Source: an uncultured Christensenellaceae bacterium
GTDB taxonomy: Bacteria; Bacillota; Clostridia; Christensenellales; CAG-314
NCBI GenBank assembly: GCA_910587795.1
Contig: CAJUNH010000004.1
Coordinates: forward strand, 1-64,000
DNA: 64,000 bases
Direction: 5' to 3'
Positions 18,049-27,559 of the stretch are shown piece after piece (the first letter of the stretch is position 1; every line of letters begins with the position of its first letter). The translations under genes were made by a program, and so were the position numbers. The notes under the pieces are model-generated. The model made no database searches, was not told the DNA's origin, and was given only the letters and a program-made list of their open reading frames with translations.

Positions 18049-18976
18049 AGCAGAAGTGATAAAATCACTCAAAAGTATTAAGGGGTGCTGTGCCGCCTCC
18101 TTTTTGACTGCGGTTTTAAAGTCGATAGGCTCGCTTACTTTGGAGTTTAAACGTTTGTCGTTTACGGTCGAAAGCGACAATCACGATTTTTTGACAGTTT
18201 GCAAAAATATAGCGCAGACGCATTTGCAATGCAAAGCCGTAATCGAAAGCTCCAACGTCAACGCTAAGGGCGCTGCGGTGTACGGCTGTAATTTTGAAAG
18301 CAATCTGGGGGATAAACTGGGCTTGACTGCCCGCGGCGCGGACGGACTTGTTTTTTGCGACGATTTGGACAAGCTTATTCCCGACGCCGTGTGCTGTAAG
18401 CGTGCTTTTTTGCAGGGATTGTTTTTGTCGGCAGGTTCGGTTGTGATACCTGCTGCCGACGGCATCACGGGAGAAAATAAACTTAACACTAAGTATCATT
18501 TGGAACTGCGCTTTGCCGACGCAGCCTTTGCCGACGCCGTATGCGCAGCCTTTGCCGAAATGGATTTCCGTAAACTTCAACGCAAAAACCATATTGTACT
18601 GTATCAAAAGGATAGCGAAAAGATTGCGGATTTTTTGGTGTATATAGGCGCGACTCGGGGAAAGTTAAAGTTGGAGGATATAATAATAGTGCGCAGTATG
18701 CGCAATACGGCAAACCGTCAGCGCAATTGCAGCATTGCTAATATAGATAAAGCGCTTGATGCGGCGGCAAGACAGCTGGAAGCTATTAAAACGTTAAAGC
18801 GCGTAGGTTTATATGCCAACTTACCCTTTACGCTTAAAGATATTGCCGATATACGTTTGGACAACCCCGAAGCGACTCTGGACGAGATTGCGGCAATACT
18901 CAAAATATCCAAAAGCGGGGCCAACCACCGTTTTGCTAAAATTATAGAACTCGCAGATTTACAGGAGATAAAATGA
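18026..18976 (+). CDS. whiA: DNA-binding protein WhiA
   Basis: The 316-residue protein has the LAGLIDADG-like homing-endonuclease fold at its N-terminus (starting MTFSQGVKAEVIKSL, with AFLQGLFLSAGSV at about 130), and a C-terminal helix-turn-helix with LPFTLKDIADIRLDNPEATLDEIA and SGANHRFAKI. WhiA regulates division and sporulation genes in Gram-positives. It overlaps murB by 23 bp and dnaE by ATGA. The usual rapZ and yvcK genes between murB and whiA are absent here. Confidence 0.95.
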   Translation: MTFSQGVKAEVIKSLKSIKGCCAASFLTAVLKSIGSLTLEFKRLSFTVESDNHDFLTVCKNIAQTHLQCKAVIESSNVNAKGAAVYGCNFESNLGDKLGLTARGADGLVFCDDLDKLIPDAVCCKRAFLQGLFLSAGSVVIPAADGITGENKLNTKYHLELRFADAAFADAVCAAFAEMDFRKLQRKNHIVLYQKDSEKIADFLVYIGATRGKLKLEDIIIVRSMRNTANRQRNCSIANIDKALDAAARQLEAIKTLKRVGLYANLPFTLKDIADIRLDNPEATLDEIAAILKISKSGANHRFAKIIELADLQEIK

Positions 18977-21900
18977 AACCGTTTGTACACTTACATTTAC
19001 ACACCGAATACAGCTTGTTGGACGGCGCGACGCGTATCGACGATATGCTGCAAAAATGTATCGACTACGAAATGCCCGCAATAGCTGTTACCGACCACGG
19101 CAATATGTACTGCGCCTGGAAATTTTTAAAGGCGGCAAAGGATAAAGGCGTTAAACCCATTATCGGCTGCGAGTTTTATATGTGCGAAAATCTGCATAAC
19201 GTCGGTTACGAAAATAAGGAGTATTTTCATCTTATTTTGCTTGCAAAAAACAATACAGGGTACTATAACTTGTGCAAGCTTAACTCTATCGCTTGGGTGG
19301 AAGGCTTTTACTATAAACCGCGTATTGATTTCGAAACGCTTAAAAAATACAGCGAAGGGCTTATTTGTCTGTCGGCGTGTATAGCGGGACAGCTGCCCAG
19401 ACTGTTTCTTGCCGACCGTCCGCAAGACGCAAAGGCTTTGGCGTTAGAGTACAAACAGCTGTTCGGCGACGATTATTATATCGAAATACAGAAACACGGC
19501 ATAGCGGACGAGGACGCGGTAATGCCGCAGCTTATCGCGCTTGCAAGAGAGTTAGACATAAAACTTGCAGTTACCAACGACGTGCATTACCTTAACAAAG
19601 ACGACGCGGAAATACAGGATATTATGATGTGCGTGCAGATGGGCAGGTATGTCGACGATACCGACCGTATGAAGTTTGAGGGAGAGGAATTTTATCTTAA
19701 AACCCACGACGAAATGGCGGAACTGTTTCCTAACGTTTACGACGCGGTGGAAAACACGTTGGAAATTGCAAATAAATGCAACGTAGACTTCGGCAAAGAA
19801 AAACTTTTGCCGCTGTATTTCCCTCCCGACAATATGACCTCTCCCGAGTATCTTAGATTTTTGTTGGAAAAAGGTTTAAAGGAAAAATATCCAAAATGTA
19901 CTCAGGAAATACGCGATCGTATCGAATACGAGTATAGCGTAATATGCAATATGGGCTTTGTGGATTACTACCTTATCGTGTGGGACTTTATTAACTACGC
20001 CAAAACAAACGGTATTCCCGTGGGTCCTGGGCGCGGCAGCGGAGCGGGCAGCGTAATAGCGTATTTAATAGGAATTACCGAAGTAGAGCCGTTCCGCTTT
20101 AATCTTATGTTCGAGCGTTTTCTTAATCCCGAGCGCAAGTCGATGCCGGATTTCGACGTAGACTTTTGCATGGACCGCCGCGGAGAAGTTATAGATTACG
20201 TTCACCGCAAGTACGGAAACGACAACGTGTGTCAAATCGTAACGTTCGGTACAATGGCGGCGAAAAACGCTATTAGAGACGTTGCGCGCGTACTGCGCGT
20301 TCCCATTGCGGAATCCAACCGTTTGGCAAAGATGGTTCCCGACGGATTTAAATATACTCTTAGACATTTACTTGGACAAAAACCGTACAAAAAACCCGAA
20401 GATACGTACGTGTCGGACGAGCTTATTCAAGCCTATAACGACCCTGCAACGCATAAGGTAATAGACATCGCCACGCGCATAGAAGGCTCTCCCCGTCAAA
20501 CGGGTATGCATGCCGCTGGCGTCGTCATCTGCCGCGAAAAAGTAAGCGACCACGTTCCTTTGCAAACCAACGGCGGCAGTCTTGCAAAGGGCGGTATCGT
20601 AACTACGCAGTACAATATGGTAGAGGTGGAAGAACTTGGTCTGTTAAAAATGGACTTTTTGGGCTTGCGTACCCTAACAGATATTAAAAAAGCCTGCGAC
20701 TACGTATACGAAGAACACGGCGTAAAAGTTGACTTTTCTAAGGACGACTACAACGACCAAAACGTATTTAACCTTATCAGTTCGGGCGATACTATGTGCA
20801 TATTCCAGCTTGAAAGCGGCGGTATGTGCGACCTTATGCGTAAGATGAAGCCCACGGGCTTGGAAGAAATTATCGCAGGTATCAGTTTGTACCGTCCCGG
20901 ACCGATGCAGTACATAGGCAACTATATAGACTGTAAGTTCGACAAATCCAAAATACAGTATTTGCATCCTTCGATGGAATCCATACTGTCCGTAACCAAC
21001 GGCTGTATCGTATATCAGGAACAGGTTATGCAGCTTGTACAAAAGCTTGCGGGATTTTCCACCGCGCTTGCGGATAACGTGCGTTACGCGATGAGTAAAA
21101 AGAAAGCGCAAATGATGGCGGATTTGGGTAAATTGTTTGTCCACGGCGGAACTTGGGCGGACGGCAAAATTGCAAAGGACGAAAAGCAGATTAAAAAAGC
21201 CAAAAAGGCGGAAACCGTTCCGGGGTGCGTAAATAACGGTATTCCCGAAGAAGTTGCCCTTGCAATATACAAGCAGCTGGACGATTTTTCGCAATATGCG
21301 TTTAATAAATCGCACGCCACCTGTTACGCATACGTAACGTATCAAACCGCTTGGCTTAAAAACTACTATCCGGTAGAGTTTATCTGCGCTTTGCTCAACA
21401 ACAGAATTACCGATATTTCCCAAATTAAAAAATATATGGAATACGCCAAATCGCAGAACATACAAGTTTTGCCGCCCTGTATCAATAAAAGCCGCGACGA
21501 ATTTAAGGTAGAAAAGGGCGCAATCCGTTTTGGACTGGGCGGTATCAAAAATATCGGCGTAGGAGTAGTTAAACAGATTGTAGACGAACGCGAACTCGGC
21601 GGCGAATTTAGGGATATGAGCGATTTGTTCGAGCGCTGCGCAGGTTTTATCAACAAGCGTATGATAGAAAACCTAATTAAAGGCGGCGCATTCGATTGCT
21701 TTAACCGTACGCGCGCGGATATGTTGCAGTGGTACGCAGAAGAACTTAACGACGTTACGGATCGCAATAAACGCCGTGCCGACGGACAGATTTCCATATT
21801 CGATATGAACCCCGAATTGACCGTTTCATCCCGTAAGGAACACGCCTCGGTAAAGGAATTTCCCAAACAAATTCTGTACAATTACGAAAACGAGGTTTTG

Positions 21901-22560
21901 GGATTGTATATGACGGGCTCTCCTTTGGACGACTACGACGACATTGCAAAAAAATTCCGTTTTGATTTTAACACTGCCGAAATATCGGCGGTTCCCGTAG
22001 AAGGCGGCGAGGACGGAGAAACGACTTACGTCCGTCCCGAGGTGGCAAAGCGTTTTGTTACCACCGGAGGAATTTTACGCGATATACGCGTTGTGGTGGG
22101 CAAGGATAACAACCGTATGGGATTCGGCGTAATGGAAGATAAATTCGACAATATCGAAGTGGCTCTGTACGGCGCAACGTATGAAAAATATAAAACGCTG
22201 TTTGCCGCGGATTCGTTTGTTGTAATCAAAGGGTCCGTAGCCGAATCACGCGACGGCTACAAAATAAACGTACGCGAAATTATAAATCCGCATACCGAAA
22301 CAAAACAAGAGGACGATATTTACGAGGCGGAAGCGTCGGCGCCCAGCGTAACGCTGTGTCTAAAAATGGACGTTAGGGACAACGATAAATATAATAAAGT
22401 AATTGCCGTATTGCACGATTACGAAGGCGATTTACCCGTTAAATTTAAAATAGACGGCAAAACATACGCACTGCCTAATAAGGTGCGCCGCTGCAGCGGT
22501 ATCGAGTACGAACTTGCCGAGATTTTGGGCGATAAAAACGTGGTGTTTTACGAAAAATAA
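18973..22560 (+). CDS. dnaE: DNA polymerase III subunit alpha
   Basis: The 1195-residue protein begins with an intact PHP domain (HLHLHTEYSLLDGATR, TDHGNM, TNDVHYL). It has the palm motif with the catalytic aspartates MPDFDVDFCMDRRGE near 395 and the PGPGRGSGAGS-like loop GPGRGSGAGSV, then helix-hairpin-helix (KNIGVGVV) and OB-fold (TTGGILRDI) regions. It is the replicative polymerase subunit; whether it is DnaE1-type or DnaE3-type cannot be settled by eye. The retained PHP metal ligands could support proofreading. CAGGAGATAAA precedes the ATG, which overlaps the whiA stop. Confidence 0.97.
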   Translation: MKPFVHLHLHTEYSLLDGATRIDDMLQKCIDYEMPAIAVTDHGNMYCAWKFLKAAKDKGVKPIIGCEFYMCENLHNVGYENKEYFHLILLAKNNTGYYNLCKLNSIAWVEGFYYKPRIDFETLKKYSEGLICLSACIAGQLPRLFLADRPQDAKALALEYKQLFGDDYYIEIQKHGIADEDAVMPQLIALARELDIKLAVTNDVHYLNKDDAEIQDIMMCVQMGRYVDDTDRMKFEGEEFYLKTHDEMAELFPNVYDAVENTLEIANKCNVDFGKEKLLPLYFPPDNMTSPEYLRFLLEKGLKEKYPKCTQEIRDRIEYEYSVICNMGFVDYYLIVWDFINYAKTNGIPVGPGRGSGAGSVIAYLIGITEVEPFRFNLMFERFLNPERKSMPDFDVDFCMDRRGEVIDYVHRKYGNDNVCQIVTFGTMAAKNAIRDVARVLRVPIAESNRLAKMVPDGFKYTLRHLLGQKPYKKPEDTYVSDELIQAYNDPATHKVIDIATRIEGSPRQTGMHAAGVVICREKVSDHVPLQTNGGSLAKGGIVTTQYNMVEVEELGLLKMDFLGLRTLTDIKKACDYVYEEHGVKVDFSKDDYNDQNVFNLISSGDTMCIFQLESGGMCDLMRKMKPTGLEEIIAGISLYRPGPMQYIGNYIDCKFDKSKIQYLHPSMESILSVTNGCIVYQEQVMQLVQKLAGFSTALADNVRYAMSKKKAQMMADLGKLFVHGGTWADGKIAKDEKQIKKAKKAETVPGCVNNGIPEEVALAIYKQLDDFSQYAFNKSHATCYAYVTYQTAWLKNYYPVEFICALLNNRITDISQIKKYMEYAKSQNIQVLPPCINKSRDEFKVEKGAIRFGLGGIKNIGVGVVKQIVDERELGGEFRDMSDLFERCAGFINKRMIENLIKGGAFDCFNRTRADMLQWYAEELNDVTDRNKRRADGQISIFDMNPELTVSSRKEHASVKEFPKQILYNYENEVLGLYMTGSPLDDYDDIAKKFRFDFNTAEISAVPVEGGEDGETTYVRPEVAKRFVTTGGILRDIRVVVGKDNNRMGFGVMEDKFDNIEVALYGATYEKYKTLFAADSFVVIKGSVAESRDGYKINVREIINPHTETKQEDDIYEAEASAPSVTLCLKMDVRDNDKYNKVIAVLHDYEGDLPVKFKIDGKTYALPNKVRRCSGIEYELAEILGDKNVVFYEK

Positions 22561-22837
22561 GACTACGTACTAGCAAATGCGGCGAAATCATAATTAAAAA
22601 AACGGTATTAAATTTAACCGTACTGTAATGGTTAAGTTTAATTAAGCCGTCCGCTCAATCTTTTAAGCACAGTGCGTTTAATAAGTTTTGCTTTGGAAGC
22701 GTTTGCCGAAATCAAAGCTTTTCAGTAATATATTTTTAAGTCTGTAAAAACGGTATTTCAAGATTTTTTAAGTTACGGGTTATAAAATATACATAATAAT
22801 ATGCCATAGAATTGTGCATAAAACAGGAGAAAGTATT

Positions 22838-25603
22838 ATGTTACAGTTAAAGAATATAATTAAGGATTACAAAGTTGCGGATACTACCGTGCATGCATTG
22901 CGCGGTATAGATTTACGTTTCCGCAAAAACGAATTTGTATCTATACTGGGTCCGTCGGGTTGCGGTAAAACAACCCTGCTTAACATTATAGGCGGCTTAG
23001 ACCATTACACCGACGGCGAAATGTTTATAAACGGCGTAAGCACAAAACAGTATAACGACCGCGATTGGGATAACTACCGTAATCACTCCATAGGTTTTGT
23101 ATTTCAAAGTTATAACCTTATTCCTCACCAAACCATCAGCGAAAACGTGGAACTTGCGCTGTCTATATCGGGTATGGATAAGGCAGAGCGCGTCCGCCGC
23201 GCACACGAGGCTTTGGACAAAGTGGGGCTTAAAGGACAGTACCGCAAAAAGCCCAACCAACTTTCGGGCGGACAATGTCAGCGCGTTGCTATTGCCCGCG
23301 CAATAGTAAACGAACCGGAAATTTTGCTTGCGGACGAACCTACGGGCGCATTGGACACAAACACGTCGGTGCAGATAATGGATATTATTAAAGAAATTGC
23401 CGACGAACGCCTTGTAATTATGGTAACGCATAACCCTGATTTAGCAAATCAGTACTCTACGCGTATTATCAATTTGCTGGACGGCGAAGTTCAGCACGAC
23501 TCTAATCCGTATAACGGCGGCGAACCGACCGCAGTTGCCGACGAACAGCCGGCGGTTGAGGAGCAAACGGCAGATACCGATCACGGCGGCAGCGCATTAC
23601 ATAAGCCTGCAAAAGAAATTCGCAAGAAGAAAAAGACGAAAAAAGCAAAGCTGTCCGTTTGGGGCGCGTTTAAGCTGTCGGCGCGTAATTTGTGGTCTAA
23701 GGTAAAGCGTACCATACTCGTATGCGTAGCCGGGTCTATCGGTATTGTGGGCGTTGCAACCGTACTTGCGGTATCAAGCGGCGTAAGCAATTATATCGTA
23801 AGTATGCAGGACGATATGTTATCGGGCAATCCCGTATCTATATCGGCGGAAGCTATGAATATGGAAGCTATTGTCAACGCAATGAATAATATGACTAAGC
23901 TGGATACCGTCGGTAATGAAGTTAAAGACGGGTATATAAACGTTGACAAAATGGTGCAGTATCTTGTGGATCGCGGCAGCGATATGGCTAACGTAATTTA
24001 CACAAATAACATCACCGATACGTACATAAAATACGTAGACCAAATGCCGAGCGAATACTATGCCGCAATTGTAAAAAGCTACGGATTAAACCTGTCTAAT
24101 AACATTTACACTAACTTCGATATGGTGGACGGCAGTAAACAAATGTCGCTGTCTGCGGCAAATACACTGTATGCTAATATGCTAAGCAAAACGGAGTACG
24201 CTCAGTATGCGGCGTATATCTCTATGTTTACCGAAAGTTTCAGCATTGCGCCTAATAATCGGGATTATATTTTGTCTCAGTACGATATGCTGGGCGAAAA
24301 CGGTAAGTTTGCAACTGCGGAAAACGAAATAATGCTTGTTGTAAGCGACGAAACGGCTCTTACGGATTTGTTCCTTGCCCAATTCGGGTATTACAGTCAG
24401 GACGAATTTATTAATTTGGTGGAGAACGCAGTCGACCCGGAAAACAATCCCGCAACATACCGCGAAAGATTTTCCTACGACGATTTGATAGGCAAAACTT
24501 TTACTTGGTATCCTAACGATACTATTTACGCAAAAGCCGAAGGACCTTTGGCTTTGGGACCGTTTACGTATGGTCCTGTGGCCGAAAGTAATTGGGAGGG
24601 CGGAGTGGAAATGAAAATATCCGCAATTTTACGCCCCAAACAAAACGTATCGTACGGCGCGCTGACAACGGGTGTGTACTACACCGAGGCATTGCTTAAT
24701 AAAGCTTTGCAAGACGGACGTAATTCCGCCGTGGTGCAGTATCTTAACGAGGATAACGGAGTAAACAACTATTCCGTAACGGTTGAAAACGGTCAAATTA
24801 AAAATCCACAGTCGGCAAACCCCGTTACTTATACATATTCGTTTGCTATGCGCGATAAAACGGCAGAGGGCGGTATAAAGTATTACAAATACGAAATGGG
24901 CATTGTGGGAAGTATGGACACAATGAAGGCGATGATAGGCGCAATGACAGACGGATTATCTACCGTGGAGTACGTTTTGACCAAAAACGATTTGGGCGGA
25001 GCAACTATTCCTACAAGAGTTGTCGTTTATCCCATAAGCTTTGACGATAAGGATCTGGTTACGGATTATCTTGACGAGTGGAACGGCGATAAAACATTGA
25101 CGATAGACGGCGCGGAAGTAACTGCCGAGGACCGCACCGATATAATGTATACGGATAACTTGGAAATAATCATAAACCTTATCAACGAGTTTATCAATAT
25201 AATTACAATCGCTTTAATTGCGTTTACCGCATTGTCGTTGGTTGTTTCTACCGTTATGATTGCGATAATCACGTACGTATCGGTTATAGAACGTATTAAG
25301 GAAATCGGCGTAATCAGGTCGTTGGGCGGACGTAAACGTGATATATCCAACTTGTTTATTGCCGAAACGTTTATTATCGGCAGTATATCGGGTATATTCG
25401 GTATTGCGGTGACTTATGCCGTTTCGGGCGTACTTAACCTTATATTGGGAAGTCTGTTCGGCATATACACAATAGCGGCGCTGCCGGTATTGCAGGCTTT
25501 GCTGATGGTGGGCATAAGCATTGTGCTTACGCTTATATCGGGACTTGTTCCCGCAAGTTTGGCGGCAAAGAAAGACCCGGTGGAAAGCTTGCGCAGCGAG
25601 TAA
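22838..25603 (+). CDS. MacB-like ABC transporter: fused ATPase and FtsX-type permease
   Basis: ATG 22838 follows CAGGAGAAAGTATT; an upstream ATG at 22814 has no site. The 921-residue protein has an ABC ATPase at about 1-225 (GPSGCGKT, LSGGQCQRVAIARA, LLADEPTGALD) and a basic linker. A first transmembrane helix follows near 285-305, then an extracytoplasmic domain of about 450 residues and three C-terminal FtsX helices from about 780 on. This topology matches MacB/LolCDE-type mechanotransmission exporters with fused subunits. The substrate could be a peptide, lipid or antibiotic. It sits 30 bp upstream of two more ABC genes. Confidence 0.9.
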   Translation: MLQLKNIIKDYKVADTTVHALRGIDLRFRKNEFVSILGPSGCGKTTLLNIIGGLDHYTDGEMFINGVSTKQYNDRDWDNYRNHSIGFVFQSYNLIPHQTISENVELALSISGMDKAERVRRAHEALDKVGLKGQYRKKPNQLSGGQCQRVAIARAIVNEPEILLADEPTGALDTNTSVQIMDIIKEIADERLVIMVTHNPDLANQYSTRIINLLDGEVQHDSNPYNGGEPTAVADEQPAVEEQTADTDHGGSALHKPAKEIRKKKKTKKAKLSVWGAFKLSARNLWSKVKRTILVCVAGSIGIVGVATVLAVSSGVSNYIVSMQDDMLSGNPVSISAEAMNMEAIVNAMNNMTKLDTVGNEVKDGYINVDKMVQYLVDRGSDMANVIYTNNITDTYIKYVDQMPSEYYAAIVKSYGLNLSNNIYTNFDMVDGSKQMSLSAANTLYANMLSKTEYAQYAAYISMFTESFSIAPNNRDYILSQYDMLGENGKFATAENEIMLVVSDETALTDLFLAQFGYYSQDEFINLVENAVDPENNPATYRERFSYDDLIGKTFTWYPNDTIYAKAEGPLALGPFTYGPVAESNWEGGVEMKISAILRPKQNVSYGALTTGVYYTEALLNKALQDGRNSAVVQYLNEDNGVNNYSVTVENGQIKNPQSANPVTYTYSFAMRDKTAEGGIKYYKYEMGIVGSMDTMKAMIGAMTDGLSTVEYVLTKNDLGGATIPTRVVVYPISFDDKDLVTDYLDEWNGDKTLTIDGAEVTAEDRTDIMYTDNLEIIINLINEFINIITIALIAFTALSLVVSTVMIAIITYVSVIERIKEIGVIRSLGGRKRDISNLFIAETFIIGSISGIFGIAVTYAVSGVLNLILGSLFGIYTIAALPVLQALLMVGISIVLTLISGLVPASLAAKKDPVESLRSE

Positions 25604-25633
25604 CGGGTTTTGCAAAAACAATAAGGAGTTTAT

Positions 25634-27559
25634 ATGATAAGAAAATTATTGCAAGGAGGTAAAGGCTACGAAAAGCAGTCCGTAATGACTGTTGTGCTGG
25701 TATTGTTAGAAACGGCGCTGGAAGTTATTTTGCCGCTGTTTATGTCTAATATACTAAACACTATGCAGCTGTATTCGCAGCCTAATCCTTTAAAAGAGAA
25801 TTTGATATATTTGGATTTTTCCTCTTTTAAAATTATAACGGCACAGGCGGGCAGCGCGATAACGTCTTCTATGCTTACAGATACTGTGGTTACATACGGC
25901 GTATTAATGGTGCTTTCCGCAATTCTTTCTCTAACGTTCGGCGCGCTTGCGGGCAGGCTTGCCGCAGTTGCGGGAGCGGGCTTTTCCAAAAACGTCCGCG
26001 GCAGACTGTTTGCAAAAATTCAGGAGTTTTCTTTTTCCAACGTCGACAAGTTTTCTACGGCAAGCTTAGTTACCCGTTCTACAACCGACGTAAACAATGC
26101 TCAGCAGTCGTATATGATGATTATCCGTACCGTCATACGCGCGCCGTCAATGCTGATATTTTCCGCAATAATGGCGGTTATCAATGCGCCTAATTTGGCT
26201 TGGATATTTTTGGTGGCAGTTCCGCTTTTGGGCTTTGTTATGTTTATGATTGCCCGCAATGTACATCCGCTGTTTAAGCAAATGCTTAAAAAATACGACG
26301 CAATGAATGCGGGCGTGCAGGAAGATTTGGTTGCTATACGCGTAGTAAAAGCGTTTGTGCGCGAGGATTACGAGGAGGAAAAATACCGCGCTCAAACGGA
26401 AGAAGTCCGCAAATCGCAGCTTAAGGCGGAAAAACTTATGGTGTTGATGAATCCGCTCGTTTCGGTAATTATGTACGGCGCTATTATAGCTTTGTTGGTA
26501 GTAGGCGGTATAGATATTGCTAACGGACGTATTCAGGCGGGTACTTTGTCCGCAATGATGAGCTATTGCACGCAAATTTTAATGTCCGTAATGATGATTT
26601 GCTTTATTGCCGTACAGCTTGTTATGAGCAGAGCAAGTATCGACCGTTTGTGGGAAGTGCTGGACGCAGAACCCGACATCAAGGACGGAGCAAGCGGCAA
26701 AACGGTAGACGGCGGTTCCGTCAGCTTTGTGGACGTGGATTTCAGTTACTCCAACAATGCCGACAATTTAACTTTGGAACACATTAATCTGGACATAAAG
26801 TCGGGCGAAATGGTGGGAATAATAGGCGGCACAGGCGACGGCAAAAGCAGTCTTGTACAGTTGATTCCCCGCTTTTACGACGTTTTAAACGGTAAAGTGC
26901 TGGTGGACGGCGTTGACGTAAGAGAATATTCGCTGTTTAATTTGCGCGAAGGCGTTTCGATGGTGCTGCAAAAAAACGTGCTGTTCAGCGGTACAATACG
27001 CGAAAACTTGCTGTGGGGCGATAAAAACGCCACGCAGGAACAAATAGAGGCGGCGTGCGAAGCGGCATGCGCGGCGGACTTTATAAAGTCTTTCCCCGAC
27101 GGATACGATACCGATTTGGGGCAAGGCGGCGTTAACGTTTCGGGCGGACAGAAACAACGCCTGTGTATTGCAAGGGCGTTGCTTAAAAAACCCAAAATTA
27201 TGATTTTGGACGATTCGACAAGCGCGGTAGATACCGCAACCGACGCAAAAATCCGTAAAGGTCTGCGCGAACACGCAAGCGAAATGACTACGATAATCAT
27301 AGCGCAGCGTATATCCTCCGTTGAGGACTGCGACAAAATCGTAGTGCTGGACGACGGCAAAATAAATGCGGTCGGCACGCATAAAGAATTGTTAAAGTCC
27401 TGCGCAATTTATCAGGAAGTTTATCATTCGCAGCAAAAAGCTACTGCCGAGGCAAATGCGGAGGCAGAAGCCGCTGCCGCAAGCAAACCCGCAAAAAAAC
27501 AGACAAAGACTGTAAAACAAACAAAAAAATCGGTAAAAGGAGGGGAAGACAATGCCTAG
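25634..27559 (+). CDS. Heterodimeric ABC exporter subunit with degenerate ATP site
   Basis: The 641-residue half-transporter has six transmembrane helices (about 15-330) and a nucleotide-binding domain with Walker A GGTGDGKSS and signature NVSGGQKQR. Walker B reads IMILDDSTSAVD, with Asp in place of the catalytic Glu. The H-loop reads IIIAQRIS, with Gln in place of His. These changes mark the non-catalytic partner of BmrC/TM287-type heterodimers. An Ala/Lys-rich tail follows. It overlaps the next gene by 8 bp. AAGGAG precedes the start. Confidence 0.92.
   Translation: MIRKLLQGGKGYEKQSVMTVVLVLLETALEVILPLFMSNILNTMQLYSQPNPLKENLIYLDFSSFKIITAQAGSAITSSMLTDTVVTYGVLMVLSAILSLTFGALAGRLAAVAGAGFSKNVRGRLFAKIQEFSFSNVDKFSTASLVTRSTTDVNNAQQSYMMIIRTVIRAPSMLIFSAIMAVINAPNLAWIFLVAVPLLGFVMFMIARNVHPLFKQMLKKYDAMNAGVQEDLVAIRVVKAFVREDYEEEKYRAQTEEVRKSQLKAEKLMVLMNPLVSVIMYGAIIALLVVGGIDIANGRIQAGTLSAMMSYCTQILMSVMMICFIAVQLVMSRASIDRLWEVLDAEPDIKDGASGKTVDGGSVSFVDVDFSYSNNADNLTLEHINLDIKSGEMVGIIGGTGDGKSSLVQLIPRFYDVLNGKVLVDGVDVREYSLFNLREGVSMVLQKNVLFSGTIRENLLWGDKNATQEQIEAACEAACAADFIKSFPDGYDTDLGQGGVNVSGGQKQRLCIARALLKKPKIMILDDSTSAVDTATDAKIRKGLREHASEMTTIIIAQRISSVEDCDKIVVLDDGKINAVGTHKELLKSCAIYQEVYHSQQKATAEANAEAEAAAASKPAKKQTKTVKQTKKSVKGGEDNA

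Noticed and set aside
20674..21465. 263-codon minus-strand open frame within dnaE
   Set aside because: It lies fully inside an essential, well-matched gene and has no start signals.
22590..22660. Inverted repeat TTAAATTTAACC/GGTTAAGTTTAA after dnaE as terminator
   Set aside because: The stem is AT-rich and weak with no T-run, so I do not call it.
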